Positions 12,516 through 22,915 of a DNA stretch of 64,000 nt are shown here, one piece after another. The position numbers and the translations under genes are program-made. The notes under the pieces were generated by a model. That model made no database searches and was not told where the DNA came from. It saw only the letters and a program-made list of their open reading frames with translations. Source of the DNA: Mycocentrospora acerina (taxonomy: Eukaryota > Ascomycota > Dothideomycetes > Pleosporales); contig JAKUHH010000053.1 of NCBI GenBank assembly GCA_022701365.1, positions 125,208 through 189,207 of the forward strand, in the 5' to 3' direction. The stretch's first letter is position 1. The number at the start of each line of letters is the position of its first letter.

Positions 12516-14989
12516 CTAAGAAGAGTACTTCTCGCGGTAGAACTTGGCAGCGTTGACAAGGTTGACCAAGGCAGCCTTGGTCTCCTTCCACTGACGAGTC
12601 TTCAAGCCGCAGTCGGGGTTGATCCACAGCTGCTCGGGCTTGAGGTAGGTCAGCATCTCAGCGACACGGTCCTTGATCTCCTGCTCAGAGGGGATACGGG
12701 GCGAGTGGATGTCGTAGACACCGGGGCCAATGTGACGGGGGTAGGCCTTGTCCTCGAAGACCTTGAGGAGCTTGGCATCGCTCTTGCTGTTCTCAATGGA
12801 CAGAACGTCAGCATCGAGAGCGGCAATGGCGTGGAAGAAGTCCTGGAACTCGGAGTAGCAGAAGTGAGAGTGGATCTGGGTAGAGTCCTGGACACCGGCG
12901 CATGAGAGCTTGAACGAGTCAACAGCCCATGACAGGTACTTCTCACGCTCAGTGCCGGAGCGGAGGGGAAGACCCTCACGGAGAGCAGGCTCGTCGACCT
13001 GGATGACGTAGATGCCGGCAGCCTCAAGGTCAACAACCTCGTCGCGGAGAGCGAGAGCAAGCTGCTGAGCCTGGACAGACTGGTGGACATCGTCACGAGG
13101 GAAAGACCATCGCAGGCAGGTGATGGGACCTGTGAGCATACCCTTCATGGGCTTGTTGGCAATGGAAGCGGCATACTTGGACTCCTTGACAGTCATGGGA
13201 GCGGGACGGGAGATGTCACCGACGATGATCGGGGGTCGGACGCAGCGAGATCCGTAGGACTGGACCCAGCCCTTGGTGGTGAAGACATATCCGTCAAGGC
13301 GCTCACCGAAGTACTGCACCATGTCGTTACGCTCGGGCTCACCGTGGACGTAGACATCAAGACCAAGCTCGTCCTGGATCTTGACAACCTCCTCAATCTC
13401 CTTCTCGATGAACCTCTCGTACTCCTCAGCGGTAATCTCACCCTTGGTGAACTTGTTACGCGAGATACGGATCTCCTTGGTCTGGGGGAAGGAGCCGATG
13501 GTTGTGGTGGGGAAGAGAGGGAGCTTGAGGTGCTCCTTCTGCTGGGCATAACGCTCAGGGAAGGCAGACTTGCGCTCGTGCATCTCGGGTGTGACGCTAG
13601 CCTGGCGGTCCTTGACGGCCTTGTTGTTGGTGCGCTCAGAGGAGGCACGAGCCTGGTTGGACTTGGCGTTGGCCTCGAGGGCCTCACGGACAGAGGCGGG
13701 GCCGTCAGTGACAGCCTTGGCAATGACAACAACCTCAGAGACCTTCTGGACGGCGAAGGAGAACCAGTCCTTGACCTCCTCGGGCAGCTTCTTCTCGCTG
13801 TCGAGGGAGTGGGGTGTGTGGAGAAGGGAGCTGGAGGTGGCAACAATGACACGGTCCTTGCCGAGCTTCTGGACGGCAGTCTCGACGAGCTCAATGGCGT
13901 TCTTGAAGTTGGTCTTCCAGATGTTGCGGCCGTCGACGACACCAGCAGAGAGGACCTGCTTGGGGCCGAGCTTGCTGATGACGCTCTCGAGCTGCTCAGG
14001 GTTCCTGACGAGGTCGACGTGGATGGCCTGGACGCCCTGGAGAGCAGGGAAGACATCGAAGTTGTGGACAACGTCACCGAAGTAGGTGGCGAGGACGATC
14101 TGGGGCAGACCGCTGGCGGTGAGCTTCTCGTAGGCGGGCTTGAACGCGTCCTTGACCTTCTGGGGAAGGTCGTAGACGAGGACAGGCTCGTCAATCTGGA
14201 CGTACTCGGCACCGGCAGCCTTCAGCTTCTGGAGAAGCTCAACGTATACGGGCAGGAGCTTCTCGAGGAGGGAGATGGGGTCGACGGTCTGGTCACGGTC
14301 GGCCTTACCGAGGGCAAGGAAGGAGACGGGACCGACGAGGACGGGGCGGGTGGTGATACCAGCCTCCTTGGCCTCGAGGAACTCGCGGACGGGCTTGGGG
14401 TCCTCGGACAGCTTGAAGGTCTGGCCGTCCTGGAAGGTGGGCTTGACGTAGTGGTAGTTTGAGTCGAACCACTTGACCATTTCCTAGAGGAGGGGTTAGT
14501 CGCGTTGCTGACTGGGGGGCTGACTGGGCTGACTCACCAAGCTGGGAACATCGACGCCATCCTTCTGGTGGCCACGGCCCATGGCAAAGTACTCATCGAG
14601 TGTGTGCAGCGAGTGCTTGGAGTAGCGCTCTGGGATGGCCTGGTGTGTTGTTAGAGGAGGTTCGATGGACAGGTGGGGGTGAGGGGCAGGGGCGGGGTGA
14701 GAGTAGGAGTGAAAATAGGAGTGAGAGTAGGGGTAAGAGTAGGGCCTGAGGAACTTACGTTGAAGAGCTGGATGTGGTCGAGGAGGTGGTCGTAAAAGGC
14801 AAAGTCGTTGCTGGGAATGAACTCAACACCGGCGTCCTTCTGGATCTTCCAGTGCTCCAATCGCAGACGCTGGCCCTCCTTGAGCAGCTCCTCGCGGCCG
14901 AGCTTGCCAGCCCAGTAGGCCTCGTTGGCCTTCTTGAGCTCACGGTCCGCACCCATGCGGGGGAAACCGAGGACGGATGACTGAACCAT
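12516..14989 (-). CDS. MET6: Cobalamin-independent methionine synthase
   Basis: Exons on the minus strand are 14759-14989, 14538-14639 and 12516-14483, for 766 residues, the usual size for fungal Met6. The enzyme moves the methyl group of 5-methyltetrahydropteroyl-triglutamate to homocysteine in the cytosol, the last step of methionine synthesis. The N-terminus (SSVLGFPRMGADRELK) begins the first barrel. The zinc ligands of the C-terminal barrel are present: HFC at about residues 651-653, Glu near 675 in LSIENS, and Cys near 736 in NPDCGLKTRQW. Codon use is strongly biased to C- or G-ending codons, as in highly expressed genes, which creates long antisense open frames. The leader upstream of the ATG is pyrimidine-rich and may contain a further intron ending TTGCAG at about 15003. 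Confidence 0.97.
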
Positions 14990-16042
14990 TGTGTAGTGGT
15001 CCTGCAAGGACGATTGAAACAAGGTGGTGTGAAGGGGTGTGGGATGAAGGGGGGAGGAAGAGAGAGGAGTGAGGAGTGAGAGAGAACAACGAGAGCAGAG
15101 GCGCGATGGTGTGCTTTTGAATCTTTTTCGCTGGCGTCGCTGCACGCGGGGGCCTCTGCATGCACTAGCCCCTTCTTGGCGCTGCTGTGTTTGGAGTGGT
15201 ACCCCGCCGCCTTTCTCACGCACCCACCACATGCAGGTCTGCATGCAGCTCGAGACACGTCTCTCGACACAACGCTGCTCTGTCTCGGACAATCTCAATG
15301 GGTGCAGCGCGGAGATGACACGCTCCTGCAACAGTGCTGCTGTTTAATCAGTCGGGTGTATAGGCCTCGTCCCAGAGCCGGTCCGATCTCGGAGTTCTCA
15401 CGAAGACTTAGTCCGCGGTGTGTTATCGATAAGAAATGTTCATCTTTTTGCGCGGGCGGGTGGCTGGACGCCTGGACATGACTCTGGCTCGAGGGCAAGA
15501 GTCTGCGGGGTGTGCTGCAGTCGAACAGCCAAACTCTATCCATGGCCAGCGCGCTGCTCCTTATTGGCATCGAGTATATCCAGGGATCGCTGGGAAACCT
15601 AATCTTGTCGAGACTCGTTTGCCATCACACCGCCTCACTGCCTCACTGCCTCACTGCCTACCGTCCATGTGCCAAAGACGCGTCTGACAGTGATGATGCC
15701 ACCGTTTAATCTATGAGCTTGCGCTTGGACCCTGTTGAATCCCTCGCGTCGAGATAAGACATGGTGCTAAGTTCCCAGAGCCTCAGAGTTAAGACTTGCG
15801 GGCTCTGCTGGACATCTGACCAAAACCCGCGATGCGCAATTTTCCGTTGCCGTCTAGTCTTCGCGGCGACGACGACGTGAGCGGCGGCATTTGACCCGAG
15901 GAATGGTGGGCTCCGTTGTGGGCTCCGTCGTGGCCGCTCCCCGCACTGCCTATAATACGCCAGCCTCGACCCCGCCAGCAGCCGTAGGACACTCGAGCGC
16001 TTCAAGTTTCTTTCGGAGCATTTTCTGCACAACCAAGACATC
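14990..16042. other. Divergent promoter between MET6 and SDR gene
   Basis: About 1.05 kb separates two genes reading outward. The MET6 side has a long CT-rich leader tract (minus strand). On the SDR side a TATAAT-like box sits at 15951-15956, and the block TGGGCTCCGT occurs twice at about 15907-15928. No gene is supported. Confidence 0.5.
15632..15660. repeat. Three 8-bp tandem units
   Basis: The unit CTCACTGC is repeated three times in a row. It lies in the MET6/SDR intergenic space and has no coding role. Confidence 0.8.
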
Positions 16043-17000
16043 ATGGCTGCTCGACCAACACACTCGCGAACGGTGTCGACGAACCTGGGCGCTAGCGCCA
16101 GCTCCCGTGTCCTCGAAGGCCGGGTGGCTATAATCACGGGCTCATCGAGGGGTACGCTCGTATTCTGCCATATCCCGCCCTCTTGTGCTCACTGTTCCAG
16201 GCATTGGCGTCGAAATCGCACGCAATTTGGCCAGCAAAGGCTGCAGCGTCGTCATCAACTACACGTCCGACTCGTCCGCCAAGATCGCCGAAGAGCTCGC
16301 GGCTGAGCTCGCGGCTGAGTTCGATGTCAAGGCAATCGCCGTGCAGGCGAGCATGGGCTCAGAGACGGGGCCAAAGCACCTGGTAGAGGTAACCAAGAAC
16401 AACTTCCAGCACCCCAAGACTGGCAAGTTCCAGCTTGACATCATCATCAACAACGCTGGGGTGGCTGGCAACAACTACGTCGAGAACGTCGACTGCGAGG
16501 ACTTTGCAAGGCAGTTCAACATCAATGTGCGAGGCCCCTTGCTGCTCCTGCAGGCTGCGATACCATACCTGCCCAACGACCGCTCAGGCCGCATTGTCAA
16601 CCTTTCCTCGGTCAGCTCGTCGCTGGGATTCAAGGGCCAGTCCATCTACGGCGCGACAAAGGCAGCCCTCGAGAGCATGACGCGGACGTGGTCGCGCGAA
16701 CTGGCGGAGCGGTGCACTGTTAATGCCATCAACCCTGGCCCAGTTGCGACAGAAATGTACTGGGGCAACGATGAAGCTTTTATTGCACAGATCAAGCCAT
16801 TCATTGAGAACACACCCCTCGCAGCCCCAAGAAAGGACGTTGACCCGGAGAGGATCTACGAGGCTTCGTTGACTGCAGGAGGACGCCCAGCGTTTGTAGA
16901 GGAGGTAGCAGGAATTGTGGGCATGCTTTGCTTGCCAGAGGCGGGGTGGACGACGGGCAGTGTTGTTTGCGCAAACGGCGGCATGAAGTTCAGCGTCTGA
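16043..17000 (+). CDS. Short-chain dehydrogenase/reductase
   Basis: Exons 16043-16151 and 16201-17000 (49-nt intron, phase 1) give 302 residues. The intron splits the cofactor loop, and splicing restores TGSSRGIG at about residues 32-39. Other SDR marks are NNAG at about 120-123, the catalytic Ser in the NLSSVSSS strand, and YGATK with Tyr186 and Lys190. The NPGPVATEMYWG segment and the C-terminal GSVVCANGG strand fit classical NAD(P)H-dependent reductases of the FabG type. The usual Asp or Arg that sets NADH versus NADPH choice lies near NYTSDSS and suggests NADPH. A 13-bp GAGCTCGCGGCTG direct repeat (near 16295-16320) duplicates ELAA. The substrate is unknown. Confidence 0.92.
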
Positions 17001-18157
17001 AAAAGCGTGCACGTGACCATACAGTCAGGTGACGCAGCACGAGCAGTAAATGGGGGTGGTCTTTTGATGCAGCCGCACCCGGGCACGATGCTGGCTGATG
17101 AGATTGATGGGTTTGACGAGGTTGGTGAGATCCATAAGCTCGATGTGTGGTTGTTGTTGTTTTGTTCTTGTTGCTAGGCCCGCCCGTCAACCTGGCGCTG
17201 CATCTGCTCGGGCTCGCTCGTATCTATTTATTGCCGGCGGAAAAGAAACAAAGTTGACACCAACAACACAAACTACCGTGCACTGTCGTCGCCCATAGAA
17301 CCATATTGCTGCATGCTATGGTTTGCATCATGTGCCTGTCTGTCGAGGGATCCGTGGACGCAAGGTTGTGGGGGGCATTGCACGTGCATGCTCCTGCTGT
17401 CCAACCAACCAACCCTTGTTGAGCTGCCAGCCTCGTCGTCGGTGCCGTCGTCATCGTCGTCGTCTCACATGTCTGCTGCCCACGCAATGCAGCCACAAGC
17501 CATGCGTCTCACAACGGAAACCGCGGAGAGGATGACACGCCGTGGGAAAAGCATCCCCGCACCCAATCTGTGCTTGCTTCTCCGTGGTTCGTACGCTCGC
17601 CTCTTCCATGGATGTTCCCACGCCATCTGCAGGGTTTCCTCAGCAACCGTGTTTACTCTCGCCTAGTGGGCCCATCACCCACTGCTACACGGGCACGGCG
17701 CACATGCAAAGCATCTCAACGGCGGGCATGCCCCCCTTCCAATCACGCGACAGGCTGCCCAGGGGTTTGGTTGAAAATCAAGGTTGCGCAAGTGGGCTTG
17801 CGGAATGCGGCAGGCTGGTCGGGGTGGCTGGCTGGCCGGCTGGCCAGGATCTCTGTTTACAGGCGTGTTCCAGCCATTCTGCGTTCTGGCGGACCCTTGC
17901 ATGAACGACAGATCTGAGCATACCTCTCGAGTCCCGCCGCCCATCCGCCAGCCGCCTGCTTGACGCACAATATCCATTGCTGCTGCCCTTGCCCTCGCCC
18001 TCGCCCTCGCCCTCGTCTTGTGCACTATCCACGCCTTGTGCAACACCCACGCCGTCTACCTGCCACTCCACTAAACGGTTCATGGAGTATCCACTTCCCT
18101 GTGCGAGGTGAAGGTCCTCTACTTTGTTCTACGACTGCAGACACCAGCCCTCGACAT
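17001..18157. other. Intergenic region upstream of kelch gene
   Basis: No gene is supported here, although several 70-120-codon frames are open by chance in this GC-rich stretch. A CCTCGC hexanucleotide run (about 17989-18015) lies 140 bp before the kelch gene start and keeps a frame open upstream of the likely ATG. Confidence 0.5.
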
Positions 18158-21100
18158 ATGCCCAACATGACGTCTGCATCTCACCTGTGGTGGCGTTCCT
18201 TCCTCCATGTCCCGCTGCTACTCTCCGTCGCCATGGCGGACATGCCATACAGCCCTACCCGCATCTTCAAGCACAATGACCTGCTCTATGTCTTCCAACC
18301 GTCGTCCAAGACATCCACGCAATTCCAGCTCAACTCTCTCGACATATCCTCCCGCCTCGACGCTGCCGAACTGCCCTACACGACGCTCCATCAAACGCTG
18401 CCTTTCCTCGACAGCGACACGCCACGTGCCTTTACGCCAGTCATCGACAGCTGGGGGAATCTGACGGTGTACGCTGGCGACTGTGCAAAGGGCGCCAGCG
18501 GAGGCGAGGTATGGAACTTTACGCCTCGCCCTTCGGCAGGCCAGGGAAAGGGCGACTGGAAGCAGATGAAGGTGGCGGTCAAGGACAGTAATCGAGCTTC
18601 TGCGGTGGGCGCCCACTATCTCAGCTATGGAATGGCCTTCTCCTCCATCATTGGTGGCGACGCTGCGAGCACAGGCGTCTACTTCTTCGGCGGCATGTGC
18701 CCAGCCTCGAACAGCACATTGGACAATTGGCAGTCTGCCGCCAACTACTCCAATTCCATGATCACCATGGAATCCCCCAGGAGCCGCTCCATCACATATC
18801 AGCTCGATGTTTCGACTAGCCGCGGACCTCCCATACCCGAAGCTGGGTTCACGCTCACGAGCTTGTCGCCTACCTTCTCCAACCGAAGTGATGGTAGCCA
18901 AACCCAGCAGCAGAACTTTGTACTTGTAGGAGGCCATACAAGCGCTGCTTTCATCAATATGTCACAGGTCGCCCTCTTCTCTCTGCCTGAACAGAGCTGG
19001 ACGTTCATTGGAATCCAACCGCCAGTAGATACGCGAGCCCGTCTAAGTGTCCGTGCCGACCACACTTCGGTAGATCCACGGTCTGGGCACTCCGCACTGC
19101 TCACTGCTGATGGGAAGCATATCATTGTTTTTGGTGGTTGGGTAGGTGATATCAACACTCCTGCGGAGCCCCAATTAGTTGTGTTGAATGTAGCCGACGG
19201 TTATGGCGGAGATGGCGAATGGCAATGGTCGATTCCTTCTTCAACCGGCGCCGGCCCACCGAGTGACTTTGGGCTCTACGGACATGGAGCCGTCATGCTA
19301 CCCGGTGGAGTGATGATGATTACCGGTGGCTACTCGACATCTTCTAGCACACAGCGAGCAAGGTCAGACTCGAGTGGCAATACGTACTTTTACAACGTCA
19401 CATCCAGCACCTGGGCAACTAACTACTCTCCATTATCAGGAGGATCAAATCATGGCTCCTCTCACGGCGGCCCCTTGTCTACGACTGGAGCAAAGGTAGG
19501 CCTGGGTGTTGGTCTGTTTCTCGGAGTCGCGATTCTTTGTGGTCTGTTCACACTCTACAAGTGGTTCAATAGACGTGCGCAGAGGCAGCGTGAATTTCGC
19601 GATAAACAGCTACAACAAATGTCTTTCAACAACCTTCGTTACAATGGTGACGACTTCTCGTCCGGTTTTGGTGGACGCGATGGCCGCTCGGACACCTCAG
19701 ACCATCTCGATGGTCAAAACGGTTCGTACTACTTTCCCCCAGGGACACAAGGTGGTCAAGGCTGGAGGCAGACTAGCGGCCAAGACGTTGAACGAAGCGG
19801 ATTGCTCGTCGAGATACCTAGCCCAACTCGAGGGTTGCGACGCAGTCTTGGTCGTAGGTCGTCTTATGCACAGAGTGCGGGTCGAGGGCCAGGCCCAATC
19901 CATTCGATAGAAGAACTTGAGGAGGAGCAAGATGATGAGCAGGTAGATGCCAACACGCCTATAGCCGCACACAATGAGATGAGTGAAAAGCAGGACCAAC
20001 ACATCTCAAGAAAGGATCATGCCCCAATCGTCGATCCATTTTCAGATGAACATCAACATGGCGGTAACGAGCAAAATGCAATTTCTTCTGCGCCGGCCTC
20101 CCCAGCTCGTGATGGACGAGGATACGCGTTTCAAGATGGCCTCACCCTTGCGGAGTGGCCACACAATGTGGTATTTGCGCCACCTTACTCGTACTCAAGT
20201 TCAAGCGGCAGACTGTCACCAGATAAATCTAACTCGGAGCGTACGAGTTCCAACCTCAGCGAGAGCAGTACTAGGTCAAATCTTTCTTGGACACCATCTC
20301 ACGCAGGTGTCAACCGTAGTTCATCGATGCGGTCCGCTGCGATACTAAACAATTCAGTTCAAGCCGATCCATTTAGAACACCCAACCCAAGTCCGACGCA
20401 AAATAGGCCAAGATCAAATAGCGAGAATGGTCGTAGCTCTCCAGAAGACTTACGAACCCAGTCGTTCCGGAGTGTAGGCCATCATGATATCGACTTGTTC
20501 CGCACATCACAACCATCATTTGCAGTCCTTCAAGCCGAGGGAGAAGCATTACTTGGCGGGAATCCAGAGTATGAAAGCGCACGACCAGAGACTGCTTCAT
20601 CAGCCTCGAATACATACCGGGATACCGAAGGCAGCAGCCGTGGCACGACTGCGACTGCACTAACGTCAGTCGCCCTCGAGTTCTCGCGAATTGGAAATCG
20701 CATGCCAAGAGCAAGCTGGCTAGGAACTGTTCGTCGAGCGTTGAAGAGATCAATCTCAAGCGCCGAACGTTCCCGTTCATTTCCAACAGCAGCAGCGACG
20801 TATGACGAACCTTACACAGACAATCCAGGGTCCACTATCACGTCCACCAAGCCTGGAGATGAAAAGAACTTTCCCTCTGCATCTGTTCCACCCCGCCGCG
20901 CTGCATCAGACGCAAGTTTTTGGCGTAGCAGACGCGGGAAGCAAGACTGGATAGACGACGAATCTGATCCTACCTGGCGGCGCAACAGCGGTGACGACTG
21001 GGGCGCCCCCGAAGATATCGTCCTTGCAGAGCGCGAACGCATGCGCCAATCCTGGCGCGAACGCGGTAATCTCCTCATCGCCGACGACGAACAAATGCCT

Positions 21101-21553
21101 ACACCACGCACACCAATCCGTCCTGATGAGCTTGGCGTCCCAAAATTCAGTCTTGATGACAGACCTTTGACGCCTGCTAGCGAAGCAGATTGGGACGTAG
21201 AAGCCGCAGTAGAAAGACGTGTTGTGCAGGTCATGTTCACGGTGCCCAAGAGCAAGCTCAGGGTTGTCAATGCAGACACAGATGTAGATTCGATCAGCGT
21301 ACTCTCCACGGCAAAGGACGGGGAGACCGAAAGTGAAGGAGGATACAGCAACAATAGCAGCAGCAGAGTAAGAGAGATGGCCGGCAAGTTTGAACAGATG
21401 AATCGCTTGAGCCCTAGGCCACGGACATGTCCCAGTCCTAGTACGAGCATTAGAAGCCTAAAGGTCAGGGGAAAGGTCAGTCAGTCAAATTTGGGTAGAG
21501 CGGGCGCAGCGAGTCCCTTGGCAAAGGGCAATCCTGAGGGAAAGGATGTATGA
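18158..21553 (+). CDS. Kelch/galactose-oxidase-like single-pass membrane protein
   Basis: The start at 18158 (or ATG 18167) is chosen because a signal peptide follows at once (WWRSFLHVPLLLSVAMA); the frame runs further upstream only through a low-complexity Pro/Arg repeat. The predicted length is 1131 residues. The extracellular half has kelch-type blades with recurring GG motifs (VYFFGGMCPAS, NFVLVGGHTSAA, HIIVFGGWVGD, MMITGGYST) and many N-glycosylation sites. A Gly/Ser linker leads to one membrane helix (about VGLGVGLFLGVAILCGLFTL), then a cytoplasmic tail of some 600 residues rich in Ser, Arg and Asp. The layout, a beta-propeller outside and a disordered tail inside, suggests a cell-surface sensor or polarity landmark protein; this role is inferred. 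Confidence 0.88.
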   Translation: MPNMTSASHLWWRSFLHVPLLLSVAMADMPYSPTRIFKHNDLLYVFQPSSKTSTQFQLNSLDISSRLDAAELPYTTLHQTLPFLDSDTPRAFTPVIDSWGNLTVYAGDCAKGASGGEVWNFTPRPSAGQGKGDWKQMKVAVKDSNRASAVGAHYLSYGMAFSSIIGGDAASTGVYFFGGMCPASNSTLDNWQSAANYSNSMITMESPRSRSITYQLDVSTSRGPPIPEAGFTLTSLSPTFSNRSDGSQTQQQNFVLVGGHTSAAFINMSQVALFSLPEQSWTFIGIQPPVDTRARLSVRADHTSVDPRSGHSALLTADGKHIIVFGGWVGDINTPAEPQLVVLNVADGYGGDGEWQWSIPSSTGAGPPSDFGLYGHGAVMLPGGVMMITGGYSTSSSTQRARSDSSGNTYFYNVTSSTWATNYSPLSGGSNHGSSHGGPLSTTGAKVGLGVGLFLGVAILCGLFTLYKWFNRRAQRQREFRDKQLQQMSFNNLRYNGDDFSSGFGGRDGRSDTSDHLDGQNGSYYFPPGTQGGQGWRQTSGQDVERSGLLVEIPSPTRGLRRSLGRRSSYAQSAGRGPGPIHSIEELEEEQDDEQVDANTPIAAHNEMSEKQDQHISRKDHAPIVDPFSDEHQHGGNEQNAISSAPASPARDGRGYAFQDGLTLAEWPHNVVFAPPYSYSSSSGRLSPDKSNSERTSSNLSESSTRSNLSWTPSHAGVNRSSSMRSAAILNNSVQADPFRTPNPSPTQNRPRSNSENGRSSPEDLRTQSFRSVGHHDIDLFRTSQPSFAVLQAEGEALLGGNPEYESARPETASSASNTYRDTEGSSRGTTATALTSVALEFSRIGNRMPRASWLGTVRRALKRSISSAERSRSFPTAAATYDEPYTDNPGSTITSTKPGDEKNFPSASVPPRRAASDASFWRSRRGKQDWIDDESDPTWRRNSGDDWGAPEDIVLAERERMRQSWRERGNLLIADDEQMPTPRTPIRPDELGVPKFSLDDRPLTPASEADWDVEAAVERRVVQVMFTVPKSKLRVVNADTDVDSISVLSTAKDGETESEGGYSNNSSSRVREMAGKFEQMNRLSPRPRTCPSPSTSIRSLKVRGKVSQSNLGRAGAASPLAKGNPEGKDV

Positions 21554-21871
21554 TACGGGATTGATTTTTATTTGATTTAATTTTGATATACCTGTGGCGA
21601 GATGTTGGGAAAGATTATTCCACGTTCGTCTATTACTTTTTTTTTTCTTCAGGTAAAGGAGTTTTTTTCTTCGGTGACGGGGAAAGGCATGCAGGCAGGC
21701 AGGCTGGCAGGCAATTTGATATGGAGTTTTTGCCCTCTGGTGGGCGCGGTATAGGCGTTTTTTTTCTTGTTCTTATTTTTCTTTTCTTTTTCGACACTCT
21801 CCCTGCGCTGCGGAGTTGAGTAGGGTCGGGTCGGGTAGGGTAAAGGTAACGCCCAAGTGATTTAGATGGGA

Positions 21872-21922
21872 AGAATTGAACGAATTGAATGGATTGAATG
21901 AATTGAATGGATTGAATGAATC
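21872..21922. repeat. GAATTGAATG-type minisatellite
   Basis: About five imperfect units of 9-10 bp (AATTGAATGG / ATTGAATGA) in tandem, followed by a GATGGTGATG repeat at about 21948-21968. Confidence 0.8.
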
Positions 21923-22136
21923 AAGTAGAGAGTCTGATCCTTGCTGAGATGGTGATGGTGATGGTGATGATAATGATGGGACTTGGATAATATATTTTTT
22001 TTTTGCAAATCGATTTGATCTTATGTTTGTTGTTTCTTATTGTTGTTGTGGTCGTTTTTTTTTCCAGCTTTTGAATTTTGAGATTGTTGTGATGGGGGAG
22101 TGGAGAAGTGGGTGCGTGAGTGTGCACAGGGTAGAG

Positions 22137-22183
22137 GGTTGTTGTTGTTGTCGTTGTTGTTGTTGTTATTGTTGTTGATGATA
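22137..22183. repeat. GTT trinucleotide microsatellite
   Basis: A run of GTT units interrupted by single changes (GTC, ATT). It is non-coding, between the kelch and HET genes. Confidence 0.8.
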
Positions 22184-22915
22184 TAATGTGGTATTACATA
22201 ATGTGGATGGAGAAGGAGAAGGAAAAGGAAAAGGCGAGGTGGTGGAATAATGTGGGTGTGTGCTTGAATGTTGATGCGGGTATTGACAATATTGCATGCT
22301 TTGATATTGTGACGAAAGCGTTTCGATTCATCTAGTTCAACCTCGGGATTAGTACAAGGGCTGAGTAATTGAAATGCTGGCTGTTTATAAAGATGGGATG
22401 AGCATGAATCGACTGACTTGGTAGAATCGCTGATCAGAGTTAAGTCTTTGACTAGGGGTTATTTTTAATAACATTGTCAGGTAGGAAGAACGAATGAAAT
22501 ACTTTCACAGCTTTTGAAGGATCCTTTGAGGTAGATTTCATCTTCTCTTCGATTTAAATGTACAGCTTTGTTAGTTGATCAAGGCAGCTCACGTTCGTTG
22601 ATTGTAGTTTTTTATGTGCCTGCCCTCTTGCGTTGACGCTAACTAGGGCAAGACTAGGATTGAAGTGGAGGCGCAGCGATTGGACTTGTTACTTTGGCCT
22701 CAGCCTCACTCATCACTCACTGTTTTGCCTGTCGCTTTCTACCTACTTCGTACCGCTGTTTCACACTTCGGAAAACTCAGAAGTATAGATATTAAGTTCT
22801 GATCTTACCTTCCAAACACGTTGGGCGCCGTCTCAAGAGGCCAGCGCGAGTGCTTGCACTAGACAGAAGCCACTACTGCCTTAGACGACACACTCTCTTA
22901 CCAGCGAATTCTACC

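Larger units (their letters stand above)
21554..22915. other. Intergenic region with simple repeats
   Basis: No gene is supported. The sequence downstream of the kelch gene is T-rich, with several simple repeats (listed separately). From about 22600 it becomes the upstream region of the HET gene. Confidence 0.5.

Noticed and set aside
13083..14462. A 459-codon open frame on the plus strand opposite MET6
   Set aside because: It is the mirror of MET6 codons that end mainly in C or G; the Leu/Gly/Asp/Val-rich product has no domain, and MET6 is certain on the other strand. A 339-codon minus-strand frame at 13193-14212 is rejected for the same reason.
17313..17904. Several 90-120-codon frames between the SDR and kelch genes
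   Set aside because: They overlap in different frames, have no signal peptide, domain or splice continuity, and lie in GC-rich DNA where long chance frames are common.
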